From positions 124,001-188,000 of the forward strand of contig NZ_OY782567.1 in assembly GCF_963677875.1 (NCBI RefSeq): DNA of 64,000 bases, in the 5' to 3' direction. The notes under the pieces are model-generated. The model saw nothing but the letters and a program-made list of their open reading frames with translations. It made no database searches and was not told where the DNA came from. A program made the position numbers and the translations under genes. Shown here piece after piece: positions 1-10,300 of this stretch (its first letter is position 1; each line of letters begins with the position of its first letter). Source of the DNA: Thiomicrorhabdus sp. GTDB lineage: Bacteria > Pseudomonadota > Gammaproteobacteria > Thiomicrospirales > Thiomicrospiraceae.

Positions 1-837
1 TCTGTTTGAGCAAAAAAATACCTGCCGATGTATGTTCAGGAAGCGATTGAACTACAAGATTCCGGAGACATTCGTGTAATGCTGATCGGTCATAAACCGG
101 TGTGTGCTTTCTGGCGTTATTCCGGGCAGGGTGAGTGGATCACCAATACTTCTCAGGGCGGCTCGATGGATTATGCCAATGTGCCGATGAGTGCATTGGA
201 ACTTGCCGTTAAGGCTTCAAAAGCGGCCAAAGCGGAATACTGGGCCTGTGATATTGCCATCGATGCCAAAACCGGTCAGCCGTACATTCTGGAATGTGCA
301 ACGGCATTTGCCGCATTTCCATATATTCGCGACTGGATCGGACAGTATCTTATGTGGGATTTAAGCGATGGCCGTTTCCGCATGCCGCATGTGCCATTGT
401 GGTCATGGGAAGAGTTGGGAAAAATGGATTCCTGCGTTTTGCGTACTCTGCGACATCTCTATTTTTCTGCTTACACGCCGTCTGTCGACGGTGCCTACTG
501 GTTGGCGGACAAGGGGGAATTTGACATGGAACTGACGGAAAGTTCTCATCCGGATGATGTGCCGGAACCGATTGCCCCGCCGGTTGCGGAAGATGCTTTG
601 CCGGAAATCGTCAAAAGCAGAGACGAGAGGACGAGCGAACTTGAAGAGGTGGCAACGTTCGATTTTAAAACGGTGACGCTGACGCAGTTAATGACGCTGT
701 ACAGCATGGATGAGACGATTGCCGTCAAGATCAAGGAGTTGATCGATGCCAACGAAGTGGACTGTTTCGATGCGCTTGAACAGTATGATCTGATTGATCA
801 GACGCAGTTGAAGCAGTGGCGTGTCTATTTTAATTGA
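1..837 (+). CDS. RimK-like ATP-grasp ligase, C-terminal part (5' end outside window; frameshifted)
   Basis: The visible 269 residues from the ATG at 28 begin inside an ATP-grasp fold. They show the segment MYVQEAIE, then a metal/ATP region reading ACDIAID and YILECAT, as in RimK-type amino-acid ligases. These enzymes join an amino acid to a carboxylate through an acyl phosphate. The usual Asn of the ExN metal motif appears as Ala (ECA), which is odd. The last ~55 residues look like a helix-hairpin-helix-type tail after an acidic linker. Upstream coding continues in another frame (LFEQK): seven A at 12-18 where eight would restore LFEQKKYLPMYVQE, so the ATG at 28 is not the true start. The gene is followed after 122 bp by an M14 carboxypeptidase, suggesting a ligate/cleave pair. 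The substrate is unknown. Family call is fairly secure, function is inference. Confidence 0.65.
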
Positions 838-959
838 GTCGACTTCGATAGAGAGATTCAGGCCGTCGGTTTCGGCAACTGAATTTTGCGTGATTTTGTC
901 AGTCAAAAACGTTTGCTTGCCGGTCAAAGAAAGCTGGCAGCGATAGAAAAAGGGAACCA

Positions 960-3545
960 ATGAGACAGCAGTACAGTTCATATCAGGAGTGTGTCGATTT
1001 TTTCAAGCAGGCCGAGAAACAAATGCCGCATATTTTCAAGGTGGAAAGTATCGGAAAGACTTGGGAAGAACGGGATATTATTGCGGTTACCATCAGTTGC
1101 GATGTCCAGCGTGCCGATGAGAAACCGGCACTGTTTTATACCGGAACACTGCATGCCAGAGAATGGATCGGTATTGAGCTGGCGATTGCCTTTGCCCGGC
1201 ATGTGATCGACCACATCGATTACGATCCACAGCTGATTAATCTGTTGGAGAGAGCGGCGTTTTATGTGATTCCGTGCGCCAACCCGGACGGTTTCGAATA
1301 TTCGCGCAACCATTTTGCTTTCTGGCGCAAGAACCGTCGTCAGAATGCCGACGGCAGTTTCGGAGTGGATCTTAACCGGAATTTTTCGATCGGTTTTTGG
1401 GCGACGAAAGAAACCACTTCCAATGTTTACTCCGGCCCGGCACCGTTCAGCGAGCCGGAAACTCAGGCGCTGAAAGCGTTCGTTGAGTCGCATCCGAATA
1501 TTACCATTGCTTTGGATTACCACTCTCAGGGGAATGTCTTTTTTCCGGCGCATAATTTCATTCACGAAGATGCTGTAGACGCCACCGACTTGAATGTGCT
1601 GTCGGCCAACATGGCAGAAGAGATCCGCAAGGTATCCGGGCGCGAGTACGGCGTGCATATGGGAAAACCGCCGACGCGTTTGATCAGTGGATCGGGGCGC
1701 GAGTTCTACTATTCTCTGGGTGCGCTCGCTCTGACGGTTGAAGTCGGGTCGCGCAATATCTCCGACTATGTGGATATTATGACTGAGAATATTCACGAAA
1801 ATATTCCGGCTTTGATGTTCGCACTTTCGGAAGTGCCCAATTATGTTAAGGGCGATCGGCTTCCGAGAGTGGAAAATCTGATTGCCTTCCGGGTGGATGA
1901 ACGTGAGGTCGGCTTGGAATGGTCTTACCCGGACGAGGAGGTATTTTTCGAAATTTACCGCTCGGAACATCTTAAGGGCTACTGCCAGAGTTCTAACCGA
2001 ATCGGCATGACTAAAGATCATAAATATGTCGACCGGCATATCGAACCGGCAACACGTTATTACTATTTCATTCGTGCGGTCAACAAAGAGCGCCGCATTA
2101 AATCACCGTTTGCGCCGGTGCTGGGGGTGAAAACCGAACCCTTGATCAATATGTTTGCCAAGGAATTGTTTCCTCTGAGAAACGAGATCGGTTACGTTGG
2201 GGAGAAAACGCTTAAAAACCGCGAGCATTTCGGCGTCAATTCCCTGTTTGTCGGTATTTCCGAAGCCAAGGGAATCTGTTACGGAGTAGCGTCCTATTCG
2301 CTGGCGACCATTCCGGAAAATGCGCTGATTCACAGTGCAAAAATTTCCTTCTATCCAATGAATCGAGTGCCGGTTCAGGTCGAGCGTTTCGGGGAATGGC
2401 GGGGCGGGATTCTCGACGAGCGCACCGTAGACGATTTAAGCAGTTTCGATGATATTCAAAGTGGCAAAGTTTTGGGGTATGTCGGCGCACCGACGGATTC
2501 GCATAAATTGTCGCAGGGCGTCTGGCGTACTTATCACTTTGCCAGACAGGAGCGCGATCTGCTGGAAAAAGCCCTGAAACGCCGCAAGGTTCTGTTTCGG
2601 ATGCAGGGGCCGGACAGCATGCCGCTGGATCGGGCCTCGCAGTTGATGCAATGGGATACCGGATACGGGCCTTTTAGCGGTGGATTGCATTTCAGGCCGC
2701 GGCTCGAAGTGAGCTATACGCTCGACGACGCCAAAATCGAATTGGCTTCGCAGGCGGAATACACGATTTCCAAGGAAACTGTCGAAAACCACTCGCTTAC
2801 GGTTGGTTTCGATGCAGCGGGCTATCGCAATTTCGGCTGTATTGAATTCGATCTGACTCAGGTTCCCGATATTGATACCACGATCATTTCCAGTGCTTAT
2901 CTGCAGCTGGAGGCCGATAGTGTTAACAGCCGATCGGTGCAGCGTTTCCATGTGGAAATGATGAAAAAAAACTGTGAACTGTGCGATTACGGAGACCTTA
3001 AGTCGATGGAAGTCGTCGAGCGGATTGGTTACGATGTCAGCGTCGATGATATTAAGTCTCATCCAAAGCAGCGCTTTATTTTCGACCGTTATGCGATCGG
3101 AGAAATGGTTGATGCGATTCGTGCCGGGGAAAAATTACTGTTTGTTATTTCCAGTTCTGCGGAGAAAACGATTATCAATAATCAAAGCGTGACCTGGATT
3201 GACTGCAAACGCACTTTCCGTCCGCGGCTGGTGATCAACTACATCAAGAAACGCCGCAAGGCGCCCGAACGCGTGAGTAATCTGCGTTATTCGTTTGAAA
3301 ACGAGATGATTCGCCTGGATTGGGATAACTGCGACAGCGAAATGCGCGGTGTCATTGTGGTAAAAAACCCGTTTCACGTACCGTGCAACCCTTACGACGG
3401 ACAGAAACTTTACGGCGGACAGGATAATTACACCTACGATAATTTCGGCTCGAAAGGGGTGCAGAAATATTATGCGGTTTTTGCCTATGACGATGTACCG
3501 AATTTTTCCGAGGCCTCCTGGATCGAATATCTTCCGAAAACTTAG
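960..3545 (+). CDS. Large multidomain M14-family zinc carboxypeptidase, apparently cytoplasmic
   Basis: An 861-residue protein with an N-terminal M14 catalytic domain (about residues 5-290). Zinc ligands are visible as H65 and E68 (HARE) and H188 (DYHSQG). Substrate-binding N139-R140 lies in DLNRN, and the catalytic Glu is E261 in TVEVG. The remaining ~570 residues appear to be all-beta modules: a fibronectin-III-like segment (about 300-390), two DNRLRE-like sandwich domains each ending in a FRPRL-V motif (about 400-580 and 600-760), and a second FN3-like tail. Such accessory domains usually occur on secreted proteins, yet no signal peptide is visible. The start MRQQYSS follows a weak RBS. 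With the ATP-grasp gene directly upstream, a role in removing residues added by that ligase is plausible but unproven. Confidence 0.75.
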   Translation: MRQQYSSYQECVDFFKQAEKQMPHIFKVESIGKTWEERDIIAVTISCDVQRADEKPALFYTGTLHAREWIGIELAIAFARHVIDHIDYDPQLINLLERAAFYVIPCANPDGFEYSRNHFAFWRKNRRQNADGSFGVDLNRNFSIGFWATKETTSNVYSGPAPFSEPETQALKAFVESHPNITIALDYHSQGNVFFPAHNFIHEDAVDATDLNVLSANMAEEIRKVSGREYGVHMGKPPTRLISGSGREFYYSLGALALTVEVGSRNISDYVDIMTENIHENIPALMFALSEVPNYVKGDRLPRVENLIAFRVDEREVGLEWSYPDEEVFFEIYRSEHLKGYCQSSNRIGMTKDHKYVDRHIEPATRYYYFIRAVNKERRIKSPFAPVLGVKTEPLINMFAKELFPLRNEIGYVGEKTLKNREHFGVNSLFVGISEAKGICYGVASYSLATIPENALIHSAKISFYPMNRVPVQVERFGEWRGGILDERTVDDLSSFDDIQSGKVLGYVGAPTDSHKLSQGVWRTYHFARQERDLLEKALKRRKVLFRMQGPDSMPLDRASQLMQWDTGYGPFSGGLHFRPRLEVSYTLDDAKIELASQAEYTISKETVENHSLTVGFDAAGYRNFGCIEFDLTQVPDIDTTIISSAYLQLEADSVNSRSVQRFHVEMMKKNCELCDYGDLKSMEVVERIGYDVSVDDIKSHPKQRFIFDRYAIGEMVDAIRAGEKLLFVISSSAEKTIINNQSVTWIDCKRTFRPRLVINYIKKRRKAPERVSNLRYSFENEMIRLDWDNCDSEMRGVIVVKNPFHVPCNPYDGQKLYGGQDNYTYDNFGSKGVQKYYAVFAYDDVPNFSEASWIEYLPKT

Positions 3546-3816
3546 AATTCAACCCGCTTTCTTCCTCGGCTTGTTTGGCCTTCCACGGGAGAGGGGGGCG
3601 CCCGGTTTCGATTGAATTTCTCTTCCTTTGGCCTGCCGAAAACGGTATAGTACGCGGCATATTTGAATTCTTGCGAATTCTTGTGGTATGCGTTAAGGAA
3701 GTGCCGAATCGGCTCTCAAATGCTTGCGAGGTGAAATGCCTGCGGGGCGTTTGTCGGGTTTCTATCGGGGGCTTCGTTTTCTGAAATTGCATCTTTTAGG
3801 ATAAAAAGGAAATTTC

Positions 3817-4134
3817 ATGTCTGAATTTAATAATGTCACTCTGGTCCGTGAAGCAAACGTCTACTTCGACGGGAAAGTTACCAGCCGTAAAGTGGTTTTT
3901 GCCGACGGTTCTTATAAAACGCTGGGCATTATGATGCCGGGTGAATATGAGTTCGGTACCGAATCGGCGGAAGTGATGGAAATGATGGCTGGTGAAGTCG
4001 AAGTGCTTCTACCCGGGGAAAGTGAGTGGAAAGCGATCCCGGCCGGAGAAAGTTTTGAAGTTCCTGCGAACTCCAAGTTCGGTATCAAAGTCAAAACCAT
4101 CGCCGATTACTGCTGTTCTTATCTTACCGAATAA
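3817..4134 (+). CDS. ppnP: Pyrimidine/purine nucleoside phosphorylase (PpnP family, DUF1255)
   Basis: A 105-residue cupin of the PpnP (formerly YaiE) family. It starts [20 protein letters not shown] and carries the conserved [12 protein letters not shown] and [11 protein letters not shown] segments. Family members phosphorolyse a broad range of nucleosides to base and ribose-1-phosphate in the cytoplasm, serving salvage. Length is close to the family norm of about 95 residues. An AAAAGGA ribosome site lies 7 bp ahead of the ATG. The gene stands alone: the 271 bp upstream hold no convincing gene, only a possible -10 (TATAGT near 3647), and a strong terminator follows at 4184. Confidence 0.88.
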   Translation: MSEFNNVTLVREANVYFDGKVTSRKVVFADGSYKTLGIMMPGEYEFGTESAEVMEMMAGEVEVLLPGESEWKAIPAGESFEVPANSKFGIKVKTIADYCCSYLTE

Positions 4135-4183
4135 TCTCAGTCAGTAATTGTCAGGCGTCTTTCAACGTCTTGGCGATATGATT

Positions 4184-4226
4184 AAACCCCGCAATGGCTT
4201 CGTCGTTTGCGGGGTTTTTGTTTTTA
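4184..4226 (+). terminator. Rho-independent terminator after ppnP
   Basis: An 11-bp perfect stem (AAACCCCGCAA at 4184-4194 with TTGCGGGGTTT at 4207-4217) is followed by a T-rich tract. It ends ppnP transcription and separates it from the minus-strand microprotein gene. Confidence 0.85.
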
Positions 4227-4277
4227 AGGCAGAGGTTTGACGGCATCTGTATGTTGCGTTCATGTTGCGTTTCAAAT

Positions 4278-4406
4278 TTATTGTTTGCTTTGTTTTGAAT
4301 GCTGTCTGCGTTTTTTGACTTTAAAGTAAAAATGTACTGCGAAGTGCGCAATGATCAGCACGATGACCGCTGCCATGCCGATGGTGCCGATGTGTTCAAT
4401 CCACAT
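4278..4406 (-). CDS. 42-residue single-pass membrane microprotein
   Basis: A minus-strand ORF of 42 codons starts MWIEHIGTIGMAAVIVLI. One hydrophobic helix spans about residues 8-27 and is followed by a strongly basic tail (KVKKRRQ, then KQSKQ), so the C-terminus should face the cytoplasm. An AAAGGA ribosome site sits 7 bp before the ATG. This RBS, the clean TM-plus-basic-tail design and the divergent position 133 bp from the SulP gene argue that it is real. I do not recognise a family. It could be a small accessory subunit of a membrane complex. The rest of the 405-bp gap between ppnP and SulP holds only the ppnP terminator and the SulP promoter region. Confidence 0.5.
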   Translation of the reverse strand: MWIEHIGTIGMAAVIVLIIAHFAVHFYFKVKKRRQHSKQSKQ

Positions 4407-4494
4407 TGAATGTCCTTTGCCTGCTTTTTCGTTTCGACATCCGTCGAAAGTTTGTTGCTAAGTTTTTGAATGTCCGGTAATTCTAGCGGCTTTT

Positions 4495-4503
4495 TGTTAG
4501 AAT
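4495..4503 (+). promoter_or_regulatory. Possible extended -10 promoter element of the SulP gene
   Basis: TGTTAGAAT matches the extended -10 pattern TGnTAnAAT and lies 36 bp before the SulP start codon. No good -35 is seen at 16-18 bp, which is tolerated by extended -10 promoters. It is a pattern match only. Confidence 0.35.
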
Positions 4504-4539
4504 TTGCACCACTTTAGATTTTGAGATTAAGGAGTCCGC

Positions 4540-6141
4540 ATGAATTCATCCAGCCAGGCGTTCGATTGGCGAACCTATAAGAACGATACCTTGTCGGGGA
4601 TTACCGTTTCTCTGGCGTTGGTGCCCGAAGCGGTCGCGTTTGCTTTTGTGGCTGGAGTCCATCCGCTGGTTGGACTTTATGCGGCAATCATTGTCGGTAT
4701 GATTACTGCGGTTTTCGGTGGTCGTCCGGGGATGATTACGGCTGCAGCCGGCTCGTTGGCCGTCGTGATGATGCATCTGGTTATGGAACATGGCACCGCT
4801 TATCTGTTTCTGGCGGTTGTGATGATGGGGGCTTTTCAGATCATCATCGGGGTAATGAAATGGGGGCGTTTTATCCGGATGGTGCCAAGTTCGGTAATGC
4901 TGGGGTTTGTGAACGGTCTGGCGCTGATTATTATGCTGGCTCAGTTTACCCAGTTTAAAGATACCGACGGTGACTGGCTGACCGGAGCCAGCCTGAATTC
5001 GATGATTGCCATCATCGCCGCAACCATGGCGATTATCTATCTGCTGCCTCGTTTGACCAAGGTGGTGCCATCCGCGCTGGCGGCGATTGTTCTGGTCACG
5101 GTAGCAGTGGTTCTGCTGGACATCAATGCGGTGACTGTCGGTGATCGTGCCGCGGTTTCCGGTACCTTGGAGTCATTGGTGTATGGTGATGGAGCCGAAG
5201 GCGGCTTTCAGGGATTGAGCTGGTTGAGTGTTCTTCCGGAAGGCTTCTGGTCTTTGCAGACGCTGTGGATTGTGCTGCCTTATGCTGTCATTCTGACGAT
5301 TATCGGTACGGTTGAATCCCTGCTGACGATGACACTGATTGACGATATTACCGAAACACGCGGTCGCGCCAATAAGGAATGCATTGCTCTGGGCGCGGCC
5401 AACTGCACGGCCGGTACTTTTGGTACTATGGGCGGCTGTGCTTTGATCGGGCAATCGATGATTAATGTCAAATCCGGCGGAATCGGGCGGTTATCCGGAA
5501 TTTCAGCGGCGTTGGGATTACTGATTATCGTGCTGATCGCCTCGCCGTTAATTGAAATGGTACCGATCGGTGCGCTGGTTGGATTGATGTTCTTCGTGGT
5601 CATTGCCACCTTTAACTGGTCAAGCTGGAACATTATGCGCGGCATGACCAAAGCCGATGCATTTGTAATGGTTCTGGTCACCGCTTTGACGGTGATCTTT
5701 GATCTGGCGGTTGCAGTGATTGCCGGGATTGTTGTCGCTGCTCTGGTATTCGCCTGGCAGCATGCGCAGAGAATTATTCTTGATTCGACGATCGAAGAGA
5801 TCAATGGTCGAACGGTGAAAACCTATCGCGTTCAGGGGCCGTTGTTTTTCGCTTCGGCAAAGAATTTTGTCGATAATTTCGATGCGAAAAACGATCCGAA
5901 CTGCGTGCAGATCGACTTTAAGTATTCGCGCGTTTACGATCATACCGGGATTGAAGCGATCGACAGTTTGACAAAGAAATATAAAGCTTTGGGTAAAAAG
6001 CTGGTGCTGAAACATTTGAGCCCCGAGTGTCAGACATTATTGCAGGATGCAAAAGAGCTGGTTGAAGTCAATGTCTCTGAAGATCCGCACTATCATGTGT
6101 CGATCAGCGGACGAAAATCGACACCGGTTGATGCTGATTAA
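4540..6141 (+). CDS. SulP-family anion transporter with C-terminal STAS domain
   Basis: A 533-residue inner-membrane protein with about 10-12 hydrophobic segments opening NDTLSGITVSLALVPEAVAF, the SulP signature region. It ends in a cytoplasmic STAS domain (about 415-520: QIDFKYSRVYDHTGIEAIDSL). SulP proteins carry sulfate, bicarbonate or other anions by H+ or Na+ symport or exchange. In the Thiomicrospira group some SulP members are linked to inorganic-carbon uptake, so bicarbonate is a candidate substrate here, but sequence alone does not separate it from sulfate. A strong RBS (TAAGGAG) lies 7 bp upstream of the ATG. The gene is monocistronic, closed by a terminator at 6175. A 42-residue membrane protein is divergently encoded upstream. 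Confidence 0.85.
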   Translation: MNSSSQAFDWRTYKNDTLSGITVSLALVPEAVAFAFVAGVHPLVGLYAAIIVGMITAVFGGRPGMITAAAGSLAVVMMHLVMEHGTAYLFLAVVMMGAFQIIIGVMKWGRFIRMVPSSVMLGFVNGLALIIMLAQFTQFKDTDGDWLTGASLNSMIAIIAATMAIIYLLPRLTKVVPSALAAIVLVTVAVVLLDINAVTVGDRAAVSGTLESLVYGDGAEGGFQGLSWLSVLPEGFWSLQTLWIVLPYAVILTIIGTVESLLTMTLIDDITETRGRANKECIALGAANCTAGTFGTMGGCALIGQSMINVKSGGIGRLSGISAALGLLIIVLIASPLIEMVPIGALVGLMFFVVIATFNWSSWNIMRGMTKADAFVMVLVTALTVIFDLAVAVIAGIVVAALVFAWQHAQRIILDSTIEEINGRTVKTYRVQGPLFFASAKNFVDNFDAKNDPNCVQIDFKYSRVYDHTGIEAIDSLTKKYKALGKKLVLKHLSPECQTLLQDAKELVEVNVSEDPHYHVSISGRKSTPVDAD

Positions 6142-6174
6142 CCCGCCCTGAAAAGTTGATGCAGAACAAAAATG

Positions 6175-6204
6175 CCCTCGTAGTTTCGCTGCGAGGGTTT
6201 TTTT
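6175..6204 (+). terminator. Rho-independent terminator after the SulP gene
   Basis: A nine-pair stem (CCCTCGTAG at 6175-6183 with CTGCGAGGG at 6189-6197, one T-G wobble, loop TTTCG) runs into seven T. Confidence 0.9.
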
Positions 6205-6277
6205 ATGCGCTTTTGATTTGCGAAGCTCATGCGAACTCCTTATTCTGGGGGAAGCGTTTATGTAGCGGATTCTTACT

Positions 6278-7330
6278 ATGAAACACTCTTTTACCGTATC
6301 GGTTGCACTTTTGTTGACAATGATTGTTTGGATGGCTTTTGGTTATCAGAATAATCATGGTAGCGAAAACACGGAACCGGAAAAAATTTCGGTGGTAACC
6401 GTGGAGGCACAGCCATCGAAAGCCCGGACGGTGACCGGTTATATCAAAGCGCATGGCGATCTCTTACCCTTCCGGGAAACGCAAGTATTAGCGGAAACCT
6501 ATGGAAAGGTTCAACAAATTCTCTATCTTGAAGGAAGTCGTGTCGAGAAGGGGCAACTGCTATTGAAATTGAGTATCGAGGATCGAGCGGTTAAATTGAA
6601 ACGTGCGCAAGCCAAAACGTTGGAGACGAAAAATAAATACCAGGCAACTCGAGACTTGAAAAAGAAAGGTTTCAGCGCCCAGACCAGTCTGGATGCACTG
6701 TTAGCTACTTACGAAGCGGCGAAGGCGGAAGAAAATATTCTTCGTCAGGAGATCGACCAGCTTAAAGTTAGAGCGCCGTTTAGCGGGGTAATTTCCGAAC
6801 AGAAAGTCGAACTTGGCGACTATATTTTTAAAGGCAATGAGCTGTATGAGCTGATTGATACCCATTCTATGGTCGCTTCGGTTGCGGTATCGCAAACTGA
6901 ATTTCCTTATTTAAAGTTAGATTCACCGGCTAAGGTCAGTCTTGCGACAGGCCAGACCTTGTCGGGAAAAATTCGCTTTATTTCGCCCAAAGCGGATGAA
7001 AACACCAAAACGTTTCGCGTCGAGATTCTCTTGGAAGAGACTAAAGACATTCCCAGCGGCATCAGCGTGACGGCAGAAATTCCCAAAATGCAGGCTCAGG
7101 CGCATTTGATTTCGTCGGCGCTGTTAACGCTTAACGACAAAGGCGTTATGGGCGTTAAAACCGTTAATCTGCAGAGTGAGGTCGAATTTTATCCGGTAAA
7201 TGTGATTCAGGCGGTGAAGGACGGTATCTTTGTTACCGGTCTGCCTGAAGAGGTGCTTCTGATTGTCACCGGGCAGGGGTTTGTTCAGACCGGGCAAAAG
7301 GTTCATACCGTTAAGGCGATTGGGAATTAA
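6278..7330 (+). CDS. RND efflux periplasmic adaptor subunit (membrane fusion protein)
   Basis: A 350-residue protein with an N-terminal hydrophobic anchor (about residues 5-23), then the barrel-sandwich/lipoyl halves of an MFP: GKVQQILYLEGSRVEKGQLL on one side and RAPFSGVISEQKVELGDYI on the other. An alpha-hairpin rich in Lys and Glu lies between (about 105-165), followed by a beta-barrel domain. Such adaptors bridge an RND pump to an outer-membrane channel. No lipobox Cys is seen, so attachment should be by the N-terminal helix. The RND pump starts 4 bp after the stop codon, so the two are co-transcribed. No TolC-type channel is encoded next to them, implying use of a channel from elsewhere. 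Substrate is unknown. Confidence 0.87.
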   Translation: MKHSFTVSVALLLTMIVWMAFGYQNNHGSENTEPEKISVVTVEAQPSKARTVTGYIKAHGDLLPFRETQVLAETYGKVQQILYLEGSRVEKGQLLLKLSIEDRAVKLKRAQAKTLETKNKYQATRDLKKKGFSAQTSLDALLATYEAAKAEENILRQEIDQLKVRAPFSGVISEQKVELGDYIFKGNELYELIDTHSMVASVAVSQTEFPYLKLDSPAKVSLATGQTLSGKIRFISPKADENTKTFRVEILLEETKDIPSGISVTAEIPKMQAQAHLISSALLTLNDKGVMGVKTVNLQSEVEFYPVNVIQAVKDGIFVTGLPEEVLLIVTGQGFVQTGQKVHTVKAIGN

Positions 7331-7334
7331 ACCG

Positions 7335-10300
7335 ATGAACTGGATAGAAGCCGCATTCAAACGCAGCCGAGTGGTTTTGCTCACTTTTGTGATGCTGATT
7401 CTGGCAGGTGTTTCCGCCTATCTTTCCATACCGAAAGAATCTTCTCCGGATGTGCCAATTCCGATGTTCTATGTTTCCATGATCCATGAAGGAATTTCCC
7501 CGGAGGATGCCGAACGGCTGCTGATCAAGCCGATGGAAAAGGAGTTGCAGTCTTTGGACGGCTTGAAGGAAATGACGTCGGTTGCCGCAGAGAATTATGC
7601 TTCGATTCTATTGGAATTTTCGGCCGGAGGTGATATCGATCAGGCATTGCTTGATGTTCGAGAAAAAGTCGACCTGGGCAAAGCGAATCTACCACCCGAA
7701 ACGCTTGAACCAACCGTCAACGAAATTAATGTCGCTCTCTTTCCGGTTATTTCCATTTCCCTTTCGGGGCCGATTCCCGAAAGGGAACTGGTGCGGCAGG
7801 CTCAAGATTTAAAGGATGAATTGGAATCTTTGAGCGGTGTACTCGAGGTGGAAATCGGCGGGGACCGTGAAGAGATGATGGAAGTGATTATCCAGCCGGA
7901 GACGTTGGAAACTTACCGTATCTCTTTCGACGAAGTAGTGTCGTTTTTAAGCCGTAACAATCAACTGGTGCCTGCGGGTGCAATGGACACCGGCTCGGGA
8001 CGCATGGTATTCAAGGTTCCGGGAGTGATTGAAGACATTCAGGATGTTATGGAATTGCCGATCAAGACCCACCAAGGAACGGTGGTCACGTTTAAAGATC
8101 TGGCACAGGTGCGCCGAACTTACAAAGATCCGGACGGGTTTGCCCGCGTCGGTGGTGAACCGGCTTTGGTACTGGAAGTGACCAAACGCGTCGGGGCTAA
8201 TATTATTGCGACCATCGACGAAGTCAAGCAGGTGGTTGCCGAGCAGCAAAAGAATTGGCCAGAGGCTCTCAGCGTACACTTTATGCAGGATCAGTCGGAG
8301 AGTATCAAAAGTCTGCTGGGTGACTTGGAAAATAACGTGATCACCGCTATTTTTCTGGTCATGCTGGTGGTGGTCGCTGCTTTGGGCGTCAAACCGGCCA
8401 TTTTGGTCGGTTTGGCGATTCCCGGAGCATTTTTAACCGGAATTCTGGCACTCGAGACCATGGGGTATACCCTGAACATTATTGTTTTGTTCAGCCTGAT
8501 TCTGTCAGTGGGGATGTTGGTTGACGGGGCGATTGTCACGGTGGAGTTGGCGCAGCGCAAAATGGCGGAAGGAATGGAGCCGGAAGCCGCCTATTTGTTC
8601 GGATCAAAGCGTATGGCATGGCCGATTATCGCTTCGACCGCGACGACACTCAGCGTTTTCTTCCCACTGATTTTCTGGCCGGGTGTGGTTGGAGAATTTA
8701 TGAAATTTTTGCCGATTACCGTGATTCTGACGCTTTTGGCATCGCTGTTTATGGCATTGATTTTTATCCCGGTTCTCGGTTCGGTCGTCACCGGAAAAGC
8801 CGAAAGAGTGCCTGAAACAGTTGAGTCGGAAAGGGAGGGTCAAGCGGGTAACGGTTATTGGACTCAGCGCTATATCAAGCTGATTACGCCTCTGTTGTTC
8901 TATCCGCGAAGAGTTTTACTGGTCAGCGCTTTGTTGATGATCGCCGCCTATGTCGCTTATGCTCAATTCGGTAAGGGAGTCGAGTTTTTCCCGGAAGTAG
9001 AGCCGGATTTTATTCAGGTTCAGGTTCAGGCGAGGGGGGATCTTTCGGTCTATGAAAAGGATGCGCTGGTTAAAAGGGTCGAGACGGCGATTCTCGATAT
9101 GCCGATTTATAAGACTCTGTATGCGAAAACTTACAATGATAGCAGCCAGTTGCAGAATGTTCCGGTGGATCTGATCGGGATTCTCCAGTTGGAGTTGCGT
9201 GACTGGCAGAGACGTCCTCCGGCTGATCAGGTTATTCAGGATATCCGGCAAAAACTGGCATTTATGCCGGGTATTCAGGTGCAGGTTCGTAAGCAGGATA
9301 ATGGCCCGTCCGCCGGCAAGCCGGTACAGATCGAATTATCGGCAGCGGATTTTTCGGTTTTGAAAGCCGGCGTGCAGGAAGTACGGCAAAGAATGCAGGA
9401 GATCGACGGTTTTATCGACATGGAAGACTCGCGTCCGATTCCCGGGATCGAGTGGCATCTGCAGGTTGATCGCGAGCAGGCGGCACGCTATCAGGTGGAT
9501 ATCGCCACCCTCGGTAATACGGTACAGATGCTGACATCGGGGATTAAGATTGCTTCCTATCAGCCGGACGATGCCGAAGAGGAGTTGGATATTCGTTTGC
9601 GTTTTCCTGAGCCGGAACGCAATCTGGAGCAGATGATGAACCTGAAGGTGCCGACTGCTTATGGTCCGGTGCCACTGTCGAATTTTGCCGAATTTCATCC
9701 CCGTCAGAAAACGTCTTTGATTGAGAGAGTCAATGGCGAGAGAGTTATGAGTGTCCAGGCAGATGTCTTGCCGAATTTACAGGTCGACCAGCAGTTGAAT
9801 CTGTTGAAACAGTCTTTGGCTGACAAGCCGTTGCAAGCGGCGGTTAAGGTCGATTTTAAAGGGCAGGACGAAGATCAGCAGGAAGCCGCTGACTTTTGAT
9901 CAAGGCGTTTCTCGGCGCGATTTTTCTGATTGTTGTGATTCTGGTAACGCAATTCAACAGTTTTTATCAGGCGGGTGTGATTTTGACGGCAATTATTTTC
10001 TCTACCGCTGGCGTCTTGCTTGGTTTATTAATTACCCAGAACCCTTTCGGGGTGGTCATGGTCGGGATCGGAATCATCGCTTTGGCGGGTATCGTGGTGA
10101 ACAATAATATCGTTTTGATTGATACTTATAACCAATACCGCAACGAAGGCATGGAGAAGATTGAAGCGATTCAGCTGACTTTGTCACAGCGGATGCGTCC
10201 GGTTCTTTTGACTACAACCACCACAATTTTAGGGTTGATGCCGATGGTGCTGGCGATGAATATAGATATCCTTGGTCAGAATGTCACTTTTGGCGCCCCG

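Noticed and set aside
978-2039. 353-codon minus-strand ORF opposite the M14 gene
   Set aside because: It mirrors a well-supported catalytic domain and shows no independent motifs or ribosome site.
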